A stretch of DNA of 64,000 nucleotides from Cheiracanthium punctorium (GCA_038373885.1 JAWZYV010017538.1:1116001-1180000); one strand, 5' to 3'. Shown: positions 23,717 to 34,928, counted from the stretch's first letter. The notes: generated by a model from the letters alone, not told the origin. Program-made: numbers and translations.

Positions 23717-24421
23717 AGGAGAGATATAATACAAAAACTAATCTACTGAAAAATCCGCGACGGCCTATTCGACATTAAAAAAAAAAAATGCACTGGAAAA
23801 AGAATTCCTCCCCTTTCATAGGGCCTCATGAAAGGAGGGGGGGGGGATGTCGGAGTCGGGATCTCCACAGGCGGGTCCTCCATCGCACGTGAGCCGCCAG
23901 AAACAGATTCTGGGTTTCATATACAGGGTTATAGATCTCCCGAGAGACATAAAAGAATCTTGAATGGGATCAATTTTTCAAACTAGTTTAAATTTACTAT
24001 TATATTCGATGGGTTTAGCGAATAAACTAAACTCATCATTAATCATTTGGCTTAAATTATTGTTTTGTTTTTTTCTCTAATCTTCCATAATGATCTTCGG
24101 ATTGTGAGGTGTAAATATAGTGTAAGCTCAAACGGCAACTGAGCAAATGTACATTACTACGTCCGTAGGCGTAAAGTTCAAAGAATTATTGAGAGGTGAG
24201 GAGGCAACTAATTATCCAATATTGTCATATAAATATATATTGTGTGTGTGGGGGGGGGATGCTTTTGGTGTTCGTCACTAAATTGTTTAAATGAATACCA
24301 CAATGAGGATTCATAAAGCTTAGTCTCCAGAAATAGAATAACAGTGGCACTTTCACCCCTGGTGCCTATTTTCCACAGTGGTCTTTAGATGCACCACTTG
24401 AGTCCACTATTGTGCAAGCGC

Positions 24422-24594
24422 CATTGGCGTAACTAGGTAGGCTAGGAGCTAGGGTGGACTTAGCCCACCCTAGAAAGATTTTAGTCCACTCTAGAAAAAT
24501 TATATTCTATTGCACAACAATAGGAGATGGAGCCCCTATGATGAGTTAAAGTCACCCTAGAAATATCCAAAAAGCCTACCCAATTATGCCAATG
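24422..24594. mobile_element. hAT-like MITE (173 bp)
   Basis: Starts CATTGGCGTAACTAGGTAGG, ends CCTACCCAATTATGCCAATG. Flanks GCAAGCGC / GCAATAGC match at 6 of 8. Interior repeats a CCACCCTAGAAA motif. Confidence 0.78.
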
Positions 24595-25787
24595 GCAATA
24601 GCAACGTTGAACTGTGATTATAGAATTCAACGTGAATTGTAAAGGATGGTCTATCACATTTGCTGGAAATAATTTCAAATTAAATCGCATTAAATGATTG
24701 AAGATTAAATTTTAATAATTTCAATAGTCTGTTCCTTTGTAAATAGCGCCATTTTTAATAACTTAGCGACTGCTAGAGACAAATATCAAATACTAGGGTG
24801 GTCAACATAAATAAACAATGATAATGCTAATAATAATAGAATGCTGAGAAAATGTTGGTGCATCTAATTGGCCACCTTTATATGAATGCAAGCCCATCTT
24901 ACAGCTGGAAAAACCTTTTTGGGCAGAGCCTGGTTACCGTAAAGGTTAACTAGGTCCTGGCCTAGAGCCCTCAGATTAAGACAATCTGATTGAATCAAGG
25001 ACTCGAAAACAGTCAGCCTGTCTTTAAACAATGCTGTGCTACGCACTACTATAACTGAAAAACATGCCTTTTGTAAAGCTTCCAGAAGAAATTCTTTAAC
25101 ACTGGATTATGAATCTCGAGAATACTGAACTGCTCTGAAAAATGTCCTTCATTCACGGACTATATAAAGGGGTGCCTGGGGGGGGGGGGCTAAATGTGCC
25201 TCTTAGTCAAGGCAAAAACGCTAATTTTGGCGGAATATCCAGCTTTTGTATCCATGTCTCAAAACAGTACAGCAGGAAAATATTTTTAAATTTCATATCA
25301 GTTTTGAAAATTTTGTATTTTGTAAACTACCATAATAAGTAATAAAGACAATTAACTACTAAGAAAATTTTAAAAAATCTAATATTTTTACGAATTGTCG
25401 GTCTGTTCTGCCTCCTGACGGTTAAAAATAGTTTAAAATTCGTATTGTACGCTTCAAATAGTTAAATTTTGCTTTTTGTTGCATCAAAATCGGTCAACTA
25501 GACCCGGAGAAACGAAGGTTGAGTTTTCCCATTGGTATAGCGTTTCTAGAAATCTCGAGAAATATTGGTCCTAGGACTTCGATAACCTCACTTTTGAGGA
25601 CTTATTTTTGGCGCCAATTTGGCGATTTTTCGACAAAAGTCCCCACGCTTGGTGACATTTTGGTCATTTGGCGCGATTTTCCCAATGGGACTTGTAAAGT
25701 TAGCTTTTCTGCATTAACATCATATAATAGCCTAATATTACTCTACTTCACTTCTATGACGTAATCAAAACGAGATTGTTCTGGTAA
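24595..25787. other. No gene; small fragment of the GGCGCCAA family
   Basis: At 25600-25680, TTTTTGGCGCCAATTTGGCG and CATTTGGCGCG resemble the arrays of the foldback element at 3252-7045 and may be a short remnant. The rest is AT-rich. Confidence 0.4.
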
Positions 25788-25960
25788 AATAAATAAAAAC
25801 TTTATGGGAAAAAAAAAAGAACATAAAATGTTGCTTATAAGATGCTATGATCGTTTCGACCAAAAAATTCGTTCGGTCTTCACGATTTTTGGTCGAAACG
25901 ATCGTAACATCTTATAACTAACATTTTATGTGTGTTTTTTCTCAAAGTTTTTATTTATTA
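25788..25960. repeat. Hairpin-type inverted repeat, arms about 80 bp
   Basis: Left arm contains AACATAAAATGTT, CTTATAAGATG and GATCGTTTCGACCAAAAA; the right arm is its inverse, with a loop of a few bases around TTCGTTCGGTCTTCACG. Probable foldback MITE; no target duplication identified. Confidence 0.75.
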
Positions 25961-26215
25961 AAACGCTTTTATTAGCTTCACCTGTATGTATGATTGTATG
26001 TTTGTAACCGACTCCTTTAGACTCGATTTTGACCCACTTTAAACGGACAGATTTAATTCACACTTTGTACATTTATCAAGAACCGGTGACAATACAATAA
26101 TCTTATAAGATTATCCTGATCAGGATCGCCAGGATTAAATAATTTCCTCATTTCTTATCCTGATTGAAAGTAGAACACTTCCAAACATTACAATCTTAAG
26201 AAAGCCCTTTCTGTG

Positions 26216-26287
26216 GCCGTGATCGTATAGTGGTTAGTACATTACGTTGTGGCCGCAATAACCCAGGTTCGAATACTGGTCACGACA
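26216..26287 (+). pseudogene. Decayed tRNA-His (GTG)
   Basis: A 72-nt stretch that aligns over its full length with animal tRNA-His: 5' GCCGTGATCGTATAGTGG, anticodon loop TTGTGGC (anticodon GTG), TTCGAAT T-loop, 3' TCACGACA. Each of three stems carries one mismatch: C2:A71 in the acceptor, one A:C in the anticodon stem, and the last T-stem pair. Box A is intact and box B nearly so. With three broken pairs this is more likely a pseudogene than a working tRNA. It is followed by a T run that could act as a Pol III stop. Confidence 0.75.
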
Positions 26288-27322
26288 ACATTTTTTTTTT
26301 TTACAAAACTAGGGGCCAAGGCCCCCAGATTCGCTACGCACGCTTTTCGTATGAGGCATTCGGCCCCTAATAAGGCTTATTCGTAAAAAAGACATAATTT
26401 CAACAGACAAAACCCGAAGATTGGATCAGATAGAATGTTACTAAGCTACACATTGCTTGGTTCTTGCATGTTCATTGGTACATTAAAATTTAAACTTCAC
26501 ACTACAGTAGACCCCCCTCCCCCTCATAACACGGAAGATATTTTGTTATGGAAATCCGTGTTGTACGGGTCCTGAGCTATACTCCACCTGGAGTGCGGAC
26601 TCCGCTTATAATCGCTGGAAAAATTATTTGCACTCCTCAGAAACACAATGATATTTAATGTTGCCATTCAAAAGTTATATTAATTAGCAGCTAAAGCATA
26701 ATAAAATCAGAACATGTGTTTCAGCTGTATTTTAAATAATGTAAAACCTATTGGACACCTTGCGAATTTGCCACTCATGGCGATTTTTCATTATTTGGCG
26801 ACTTGCGCACATGTAAAGTTAATAAAAGCTACGGAACAGATACGGTAGCTTGCCACCCATGGCGACTTTTCATTATTTGGCGATTTACACATGCTCACAA
26901 CTTATAATTACTGTTCATTTAAGGTTACCGGAAAACCGTTATCCATATTTTCATTTACATAATCGTTTGCAGATTGGCGTACTTAGAAAAACGAATTATA
27001 CCATCTGGTCGTGCTAGAAAATATCCAAAGTGTACTGTACATGCTATAATGGCATAGTTAACGCCGCCAAATATTTTTACTGGTAGCAAGTAATCCAGCT
27101 GGACCGAACCGGCTTTAAAATAATCTGCATTTTAATTATTTTTCATTTTCAAGATATTAGTTATTCTGTTTTGGAAAACGGATAATCGCTAATTCTAAAC
27201 TCCTGTTGTCTAAGCGAACTTACTATTTGAAAATTGTCAACTTTGTGTAACACATTTTGAGTTACTTATTTCATGTAGTTTTTATTTTGGCGTAAAATGG
27301 GTGTATTTCTACTTCATGTTTG
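26288..27322. other. No gene recognised
   Basis: Contains a possible pogo-like end at 26505 (CAGTAGACCCCCC) and a direct repeat of CATGGCGA.TTTTCATTATTTGGCGA at 26776 and 26860. No coding signal. Confidence 0.4.
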
Positions 27323-28330
27323 ACAATTTCACGTGATACTACATACTTGGAAACGCTTTGTTATAAAGGAATGAATGATTTTATGCCAAATCTGGCAACC
27401 ATTCTGTTTATTTTTTCAGTTTTTTATTAATATTTTCTAAAATAATTCGATTTTCGAAATTTAAGTCAGCTCATCAGGTTCCTCAGAATTTTTCGAATCT
27501 GTGGGCACCTTAGTCGAAACTTAAATCCCCACGGTTTAGGAGGAGATAGGCCAACAAGCTTTGACAGCGTCAGCGGCCGTTACTTATTTTTAGAATAGAG
27601 AGATACCCAAATTAAATTTCATGCTGTTCTGGAAACTCAAGGAATCTTTTCGCAATCGAAAGATTTCGTTTTGTGTACACAGCTGTTCTCATGTCCATGC
27701 AAACGATTTATTTGTGAAAAAAAAAAAAAAAAAAAAAGATAATAAACTGTGTAATATGGAAAAGCTTTTTTAAACGAATTTGAATCCCAATTGTATGACG
27801 TCATATTCACTTGAAAAGGGTAATTTTGTCACGCAAATGATTTACTTTTTTGACTCTCGGAAATAAAATGGTGCTGAAAATGGCGAAAAATCGCTTAAAA
27901 AGGAGGGAACGGGTGGATTTTCAGATTTTTAAAGATGCGCAGATTATTTTCTATATTTTTATACATGATCATAAAAATTTTCAAGCGGATCGTGCAAACG
28001 GTGAAGAAGTTGTTAGGCTTTTTGTGTTAACTTTGTAAATTTTACGCGATTCTAGATACTTGGAAACGCTTTGTAGCAAAGGAATGAATGATTTTATGCC
28101 AAATCTGGCAACCTTTCGGTTTATTTTTTCAGTTTTTTATTAATATATTCTAAAATAATTCTATTTTCGAAATTTAAATCATTTTAGCAGGTTCCTCGGA
28201 ATTTTTCGAATTTGTGGGCACCTTAGTCGAAACTCAAATCCCTACGGTTTAGGAGGAGTTAGGTCCACAAGCTTTGACAGCGCCAGCGGCGGCGACAGCG
28301 GCCTTTACTTTTTTTTAGAATAGAGAGATA
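27323..28330. repeat. Pair of 285-bp direct repeats around a 430-bp spacer
   Basis: 27323-27605 and 28035-28330 share TACTTGGAAACGCTTTGT, AAAGGAATGAATGATTTTAT, GCCAAATCTGGCAACC, GGGCACCTTAGTCGAAACT and AGCTTTGACAGCG, ending AGAATAGAGAGATA. The second copy has a GGCGGCGACAGC expansion. They do not start TG or end CA, so an LTR reading is weak; a segmental duplication of an old repeat is more likely. Confidence 0.75.
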
Positions 28331-28478
28331 TCGTCATCCATCACATTATGGAAGAGTTGAGTACAAGAACATGTTAAGGCCATTCTTTTTAACACGCTTT
28401 TATTTGTTGATTAGAGACCTATTTTTCCTTTTTAGTGAGGAAGGTAGCATTTAACTGCAGGTTGATTTTGGTGCACAG

Positions 28479-28615
28479 CAGGGGCGTAGCCGGAGGGGGT
28501 GGGGCTCAGGGGGCTTCTTCCCTCCCCGAAATGGGGCCCTTTACTTAGCTTACAATTGAACTTTAGCTTTAAATTTGATACCCAGCCCACCAATAAAATC
28601 CTGGCTACGCCACTG
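28479..28615. mobile_element. hAT-like MITE (137 bp) with perfect 8-bp target duplication
   Basis: Flanked by GTGCACAG on both sides (28471-28478 and 28616-28623). Starts CAGGGGCGTAGCCGG, ends CCTGGCTACGCCACTG. Confidence 0.9.
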
Positions 28616-28777
28616 GTGCACAGTGAAAATAAATTATCTCCTTGTACTTTCCAACTTTGTGCTCCTTTGTGTCTTATGAGAGATATCGAAAATTAAAAAT
28701 AAATTTTAAATACATACAGTTAAAAATAACTAAAAAACACGCTTTTATAGCAAATCGAACTAAAAAGTGAAAAATAA

Positions 28778-29116
28778 ATATATAGTTTAAAAAACCAAAA
28801 AACACGTTTTAGTGATAAATTGAACTAACTAAAAGGCGAAAAATAATTCTTAATATAGAAATAAATTAATGAACGAAAACTAATATTATTGTGAAAAAAG
28901 CGGGGGGTGCTCCATATATCAGTTCTTGAGAATATTCGATCGGTACGATTAGTACAAAAATGATACAAAAAATATAGCACAAAGCACCCCACGCTTTTTT
29001 CACAATAATATTAGTTTTCGTTGATTAATTTATTTCTATATTAAGAATTATTTTTCGCCTTTTAGTTAGTTCAATTTATCACTAAAGCGTGTTTTTTAGT
29101 TTTTTAAACTATATAT
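28778..29116. repeat. Inverted repeat, arms about 135 bp, loop about 70 bp
   Basis: 28778-28913 and 28983-29116 are inverted copies, sharing CTAATATTATTGTGAAAAAA, GCGAAAAATAATTCTTAATA and ACTATATAT blocks, with GCGGGGGGTGCT / AGCACCCCACGC at the loop side. The left flank (28735-28778) has a further diverged direct repeat of ACACG.TTTA..G..AAAT.GAACTAA. Confidence 0.8.
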
Positions 29117-29149
29117 TTTTTTATCATTTAACACCAGTTTTTTGAGTGC

Positions 29150-29680
29150 TTTTTTCGGAGATTATTCTGGGTCTTTATACGAATCCCGATTTTTCTAGAA
29201 AGTACGTCGGAGGGTATAAATAAGCAGACAGGCACAGGTAGACTTGAGAATTCAAGTCAGAGTAAACCGAGCTTCCGATGAGTACGCTGCTTTGCTCTGC
29301 GCGATAGAAACGGTATATTCGCTTGTCTTTTTGAAGCTTTGTTTTTAAGTGCTGTGTGTAAATTCTTCATTGCTGAGTCTTGAGGGACTGTTTAAGAAAT
29401 CCCTCGTGTATTTCACTGAATTTTTGTCAGTGGATGTGTTTTATTTTGTTTGAGAAATACAGCATTTGTGAAAGCTTCTGTACAAAGCGGACTGTTAAAA
29501 GCACATTACTGTCTGATTGTGGTGAATTTTGTACAGCTGATTGTTCGACAAAGTTCTAGAAGCAATAAAGCTTGTGTTCCATCCTGACAAGTGGACTCTT
29601 TACTAGAACTTTCTACATCTACTGGACTTTAGAACGACGAACCCACGAAACAAGCAGAGTTTTCTACAACTATGTAAATT
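29150..29680 (+). mobile_element. Probable solo LTR with heat-shock-type promoter element
   Basis: A U3-R-U5-like layout: inverted heat-shock half-sites TTCTAGAA (29203-29210) flanked by weaker units, TATAAATA at 29215, a leader of about 350 bp, then AATAAA at 29564 and a further 100 bp. No gag/pol sequence follows. The exact ends are not resolved and no target duplication is seen. Alternative: a displaced hsp70-like promoter and leader. Confidence 0.5.
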
Positions 29681-29811
29681 AATCTTATTTTACAACACAT
29701 TTATAATAAAATTTATTGTCAATGAAATTTTTTTTGCAAAAATGGATCCTTCACCCCCCCCCCTCCCCAATAGCTGGACCTCTCCCCTGTGTAAGCTTTA
29801 GCTACACCTGT

Positions 29812-30203
29812 GTCTATGTCCCGCAGTGGTGTGAGCGCTAAACTCAATTCCCATAAGAACACGGCAAGTGAAGCAGCATACGGCTTGGCCAGTGCTTGCG
29901 AGGGTCAACTCCCTCTGTGCTCGACTGCTGTGGGACCGTGTACTCCAAATGGGAGCTGGTGCACGTAAAACTTGTCGTGGCTTCAAGTTCTTAAACGATA
30001 CCTCTGGGAGTGCCGATTTGAGGGGGTAGGTCCCTCCTCTGGAATTGGTTGAAAATTAGGGGACCACGGGCTAAAGTCGGATTTCCTCCCCCTGGAGCCC
30101 TAAAAATGGAAGACGCTCCCCTCTGCCCATTGCCTCCCTACCTGGGGGATCTAGCACAGCATGCTGTTGGCATGTCAGAGAGCATAAGTAACAACAACAA
30201 CGC
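29812..30203 (+). mobile_element. 5S rRNA-derived SINE, full copy
   Basis: Same layout as the 22461 copy: CCGCAGTGGTGTGAGCG, AAGAACACGGCAAGTGAAGC, GGCTTGGCCAGTGCTTGCG, TGGGAGCTGGTGCACGTAAAA, CTCTGGAATTGGTTGAAAAT, and a 3' tail AGTAACAACAACAACG. Confidence 0.78.
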
Positions 30204-30399
30204 CTGTGTCTGAATTGCAGCCCATTTCGCAAAATATTCCATTTTTAAGAATTTGTTCTGTAAATTTCATGAGGGATACAGGTTCATCGGTTATTATGCA
30301 CAGCTCGCGAATGGGCATTCTCAAAAAGTTCATTTTTATTTTTCGAATTTATTTGTTTTATTTATTTATTGCGTGTGTGTATCTCCGGGCATCGTTTCG

Positions 30400-30800
30400 G
30401 AACTCACTAACCGCTCTGACAGTTCCACAGAGTGTGGGAGTGGGGGGAATCCGATTTTTGTCAACAGAGTCGCAGGGGCGCCCCGCTCCCTCCCTCCGCA
30501 TGGGTAGCGTCCGTTGCCTGGGCAACGCCGATGGAAATAGTATTTATGTATCTCTCTCAATTTTCTCCCCCTCCCGCGCCGCCGCGGAGACAGGCCTGGC
30601 AATTTTCCGAATCTACAGGAATAGAAGGAGAGTGATCGAAAAGAAGAGAGAGAACTTTTTTTTCTCTCTTTTCCTGGCAACTTTCGTTCTTTCACCACGC
30701 GTGGCGAGGCAGTGCGGGCTCAGAGGGGTGCGAAGGGCCCCCGCACGATTATGGCTAGGCCCCCCGGACCTCCACCGGAGGGAATAAAAGCGTATATGTT
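30400..30800. promoter_or_regulatory. GC-rich island with an RFX X-box
   Basis: About 400 bp with many CpGs in AT-rich surroundings. It holds GTTGCCTGGGCAAC (30513-30526), a near-perfect inverted RFX X-box of the kind found upstream of ciliary genes. Overlapping reading frames of up to about 190 codons exist on both strands but show no recognisable domain and simply reflect GC content. It could be the promoter or first exon of a gene I cannot see. Confidence 0.4.
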
Positions 30801-30840
30801 TATATCTATCTCTATATCGAGCGCAGAACTGTCCTGTGTT

Positions 30841-31244
30841 CAAGGGTAGAATTTTGTTAAGTTTCTTTGGTTGTGCAACCACTGAAATTATTTTGGTTGC
30901 CCACAAGTAAAGTTTGTTGCCCTTAAATTTTCGCTAAGCAATTTTTTTTTAAACTGAACAATGAAAAACAAATACAATGAATAATAAGTACATTATATTG
31001 AAAATTACATTGACAAATGTTTATTCATAAAATTGCCATCATTCAGTAATGAAAACGGGAATAAAACTGTACACCACTTGTACGTTTTGGTCTGTATAAA
31101 ACTGTACACAAATGTAATTGAAATCATTTTTTGAAACATTTTTCGATTGCCTGAGAAGCAACCGAATTTTATTTTTTGTTTTACTTGCCCATTAAAAAAT
31201 CTGATTGCCCCTGGCAAGCGGGCAATTGCAAATTTCGACCTCTG
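30841..31244. mobile_element. Probable hAT-like MITE (404 bp)
   Basis: Right end is the inverse of CAGAGGTCGAAATTTGC; left end CAAGGGTAGAATTTTG is a weaker match. TTGCCC motifs are concentrated near both ends. Flanks CCTGTGTT / CCTCTGAG match poorly, so the left boundary is tentative. Confidence 0.5.
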
Positions 31245-31487
31245 CCTCTGAGCAGAAGTTTTAGTATCTGAAGCATTAAGTCGTCACAGATACTTTTAAT
31301 TTCTGTATGCACTGTGTCTGTAGCTAGTATAATATATATTCATAATAAATATCAAATTATAAATATATATTGCAGATAGTATTATCAAACGGATCGAATT
31401 TTTTTGCATTTTTAACCAAAGTTCAAAGGTGTTTATGATTTCGGTGGTTGTTTGTCTGTCCGAGAAGTAATAAATGCCATTTATAAG

Positions 31488-31915
31488 CAGGGCCCGAGTG
31501 AGATATTCGTAGGCCCTAAGCCTTGCACATTTTGGAGAGAGCTTGTACTGTCATACTTTGTCGATGCTTTTTGTCTCAGGGTACAAATGTTTATTCGCAG
31601 TAGAGGTTGAGGTTCAACCCCCTCCCACCTTGTCCAAAAATTTTGAAGTCTATATTTTTTTCAAAAATATGCGCAGAAGTTATGCCTCAAATGACGCCAC
31701 ATCCATGAATGCTTCGGACTTTAACATGAAGATTGTTTTGTCCCCGAATAACACTTTTACACAGCAGTATGTATTGCAAAGGTGCATCTTTTTATTTACT
31801 GTTATTACTGTTTTTTGTTAAATTTTAACAATAGAACTTAGACAATTTTAATCACTTTGGAGCGACTGAAACTTGTTGGCCCTTGGCTACAGCTTTGTTC
31901 GCCTATGGTCTCCGG
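31488..31915. repeat. Dispersed repeat, copy 1 of a pair
   Basis: Pairs in the same orientation with about 44520-45000. Shared blocks: GGGCCCGA.TGAGA.ATTCG.AGGCCC, AGAAGTTATGC, AACATGA.G.TTGTTTT.TCCC.GAATA, TTACTGTTA, AATAGAACTTA and a 3' GGCCC-rich end. Probably a decayed MITE or SINE; the open frame across it is a by-product. Confidence 0.6.
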
Positions 31916-32655
31916 TTATAAAATAATCCATGTGGCATTTATGATTCTTTTTCAGGGTCAAACAACCAATCCCACTTAGAGCCATCGATTAGACTCTAAA
32001 TGCAATGATTACAAACGCATATTTTAATGGATTTTTGGGTTTTGACCTGTTCACTCTCATCGTTGAAAAGGAACAGCTGCGTGATTCTTCTCTCTGTGCC
32101 CGTCGTTGTCTTGGGTCTTCAAATGTTTCTGATCGAAGCATTAAAAAACCCTCCGATGAAAAGGAGCGATAGCCACAGAACAGTGAATTCCGCTGTTGCA
32201 TCCTTGCAACGATGCGAACGAAGAGATTAAAAATACTTTTTGCAGTACTGCAAGCGCAGATAAGATTGTGTTGGAAAGTGTTTTATAAGTCGATGCACTC
32301 GGTATGATTTATCTTTCTTGTTTTAGCATAATCATAACAGATCTCACAAAAACAATAGAACTGATGTCACCCGTTCATTGCTATTAAACTTCTGGATTCT
32401 GACTATTTTATAATCTCTATCAGGACATTTAGAAACAGGCAGCAACTCTTCGTACAGAATTCAAGAGTAGAAAAGGGGAGCTCCTCAATTTCGAATCCAT
32501 GTTGTGAAGCAAAAGATTTTTGAAACAAAGCTGGAGGTTGGAAGGGCGGGTTCCGCCAGACGCCAACTCTATGGTCATCACCATGATTGAATGAGACAAA
32601 AAGCGCCTATAACTTATGTAAGATTCGAATGGTTTAACCGCATGGCAGCACTATG

Positions 32656-32849
32656 CAGGCCCGGACTGGCCAGGTCGGCTGGTCGCCGTTTGCCGGGGGC
32701 CTGGGGCTCAAGGGGGCCGCGGAGAGGCCACCCCAAAACGGATATACTACTTTATATATTCTAATATTCTATTACCTCTAAATTGGTCAATAAGGAGTCC
32801 CTTTTCAATCTCTAGTCAAGGGCCCCCAAAGGAGTCAGTCTGGGCCTAG
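32656..32849. mobile_element. hAT-like MITE, CAGGCCCGGACTGGCC type
   Basis: Starts CAGGCCCGGACTGGCC and ends CAGTCTGGGCCTAG, inverted ends of about 14 bp seen in many animal hAT MITEs. Target duplication not clear. Confidence 0.72.
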
Positions 32850-32920
32850 ATATATGTGAGAAAAGCTGAGCTCAGTAAACGCTGCAATTATATAGCAGAC
32901 TGTTTCGTTGCAACTATAAG

Positions 32921-33039
32921 CAGGGGCAGCCCTAGGGTAAGTGGCGCCCCTCAGAAAACGTAAAAATTGCGCCCCCTTTTATACTTTTTTCAACGAGATG
33001 GCTCCCCGATGCGATGCTTACCGTGTCTGGCCGCCTCTG
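32921..33039. mobile_element. hAT-like MITE (119 bp)
   Basis: Flanks ACTATAAG / ACTATAAA (7 of 8 match). Starts CAGGGGCAGCCCTAGG, ends CTGGCCGCCTCTG. Short, no coding potential. Confidence 0.82.
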
Positions 33040-33953
33040 ACTATAAATAACTCTAATTGATACATTTGGGGATGTGAGCTGTCCTCTTCTATCAATCCAA
33101 GGTCGTAGTAAAACGCCGATTGAATTGCCAAACTAGTGACGGAACGGCTGCTCATTCTGTCTCCTATGACCGATGTAACATTGAAGATCACCACTTAGGT
33201 ACGGTGTACATGCAGGTTAATGATGACAACGAACAGGTTAAACATGGTTTCAAGTTTAAAAATGAACCTTTAAGAGAAAAGAGATTGACCCAAATCTGAC
33301 AATATGCGTCGTTCTTCTTATCATTCCTCCCTTGAAACTTGTCTGGATCCGCTATAAGAAGTAGGTTTTGTTTTTCGAGTGTTGTTTATACATCTTCCTT
33401 CCTTAACCCTTTGACGCGTGGTGGTTGCGCCGTGAAACCACCTTATTTCAGAGCTTTCAACTGCTAGTCGCAAAAAAATAGGGCGAAAGGGTCCCAATAC
33501 TGAAAAAGTGCAGCCGTTGCCAATCACCCATATAAGTACAAAAACATGGCGGTCCATCGAATAGCCCATCTGGCGCCACAGACCTAAAGAAGTTTAACGC
33601 AAGACGCCAAGAAGGCACACAAGAAGTTAAATACTGAAGCCGTCACATAGATCTAAAGAAGATTCAGCTAGCTATGCTGCATAACCAACTGTGTCAGAAA
33701 ACGTCTTGTAGCCCTTTGTAGCTCTGTGGTGCCCGATGGGCTAATTGATCGATCGCCTTGTTGTTGGTAGTTAAATCGATCGATGACAACGGCTGCACTT
33801 TTTCAGCACAGCCAGTTGCGTCAGAAAACGTCTTTAGCTCTGTGGCGTTAGATGGGCGAATCGATCGACCGCCCTGTTGTTGGTAGTTAAATGGATCGAT
33901 GGGAACGGCTGCACTTTTTCCGTGTTGAGCAGTCTATCCAGTTGATCTTCTCC

Positions 33954-34893
33954 CAGACAGCACATAAGCTTAAATCAAGCTTGACATTTTCTTTGAATTT
34001 GACGTATTAATACAAGCTTGACAGTTCAATTCATTTTAAGCTTGCAGCAAGCTTGGAAAAGTCATTTGAACTGTCAAGCTTGAATACAACTTGATGACTG
34101 CTTGATTTGGAAAGCAACATCCACATAACAAATAATTTATCATCAGTCATAAATGCACTTGACCGTAGAATTAAAATAAAAAGATTCTATATTTCCAAAT
34201 ATTGAAATTCTTCAAAATAAAATACAATTATACTGTGAAATTGGTGTCAAAATTAGTCGTTTGTCACGATTTTGGCCAGTATTGCCCAGCATGAGTGTCG
34301 CGATATTGAAAGTTTTAAAACGTGTGCTGCTTTTATGTTTATATTATGCTTATTTCCCTATTAGTAGAGTCTCTAAATCACACATAACATTATTTTAATT
34401 TTGATTCATCCCATGGAAAAATAAAAGAAACAGATCAACAGATCGGCCACTGATCGATCTCGCCAAAAAACGGCGTGATAACGATAACAGTCACTTCAAA
34501 CTTTAGTCATTTGAGCGCAAGTCAGGTTGGCCGAGTGGTTAGGACGCTGGCTTCCCAACCCTTAGATAGTAAGATCGATCCCAGCCGCAGACGCTTGATG
34601 GAAACTGATTAAAATAACTTGAAATTTCAACGTAGAGGGGAAAATGCGTGGAAAAATAAAATATGTGCGGCGAATTCACCGAGGGGGGCCCCGTGTATTT
34701 AGGAAAATTTTTTAAGCTTGAAATTAAGCTTGCTGTGTCAAGCTTAACGCAAGCTGAGCAAGTGTAAACTTGAACACTTGATTCAAGCTTGCATTATGCT
34801 TACACGCTTGAAATTTTCAAGCTTAATTCAAGTTTATTGACTTGATAAATCAAGCTTGCTGCAAGTTTGATGCAAGTTTGCTGTGCTGTCTAG
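33954..34893. mobile_element. Nested element with CAGACAGCACA ends and AAGCTTG subterminal repeats
   Basis: Left end CAGACAGCACA, right end TGTGCTGTCTAG, forming inverted termini of about 11 bp. Both ends carry a dense series of AAGCTTG/CAAGCTT motifs over about 120-150 bp (33966-34110 and 34715-34880), an arrangement typical of transposase-binding subterminal repeats. The interior holds a tRNA-like block. I cannot assign a superfamily; the flanking duplication is unclear. Confidence 0.6.
34521..34582 (+). pseudogene. tRNA-like sequence, probable SINE head
   Basis: TTGGCCGAGTGGTTAGGACG is a clear Pol III box A, and GATCGATCCCAGCC about 40 nt later resembles box B. Anticodon and acceptor stems do not pair, so this is not a working tRNA. 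A tRNA-derived SINE head or decayed tRNA captured inside the element is the likely origin. Confidence 0.5.
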
Positions 34894-34928
34894 GATCGAA
34901 GTTAAAATTTATTCACTGCAAAGGGTTA

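Larger units (their letters stand above)
33403..34928. mobile_element. Old piggyBac-like MITE carrying a nested element
   Basis: TTAA-CCCTTTGACGCG at 33403 and GCAAAGGG-TTAA at 34925-34928. Interior is a diverged version of the family (GCAGCCGTTGCC, TTGGTAGTTAAAT and CACAGCCAGTTGCGTC blocks; two partial right arms at about 33711-33805 and 33809-33925). The copy is split at about 33954 by an independent 940-bp element. Confidence 0.65.

Noticed and set aside
27323..28330. LTR retrotransposon with 285-bp LTRs
   Set aside because: No TG..CA ends, primer-binding site or coding sequence between the repeats.
30206..30787. 193-codon frame in the GC-rich island as a gene
   Set aside because: Equivalent frames exist in other phases and on the other strand of the same stretch; composition explains them and no domain is visible.
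31543..31821. 92-codon frame as a gene
   Set aside because: It lies within a dispersed repeat whose second copy (44.5-45 kb) does not keep the frame open.
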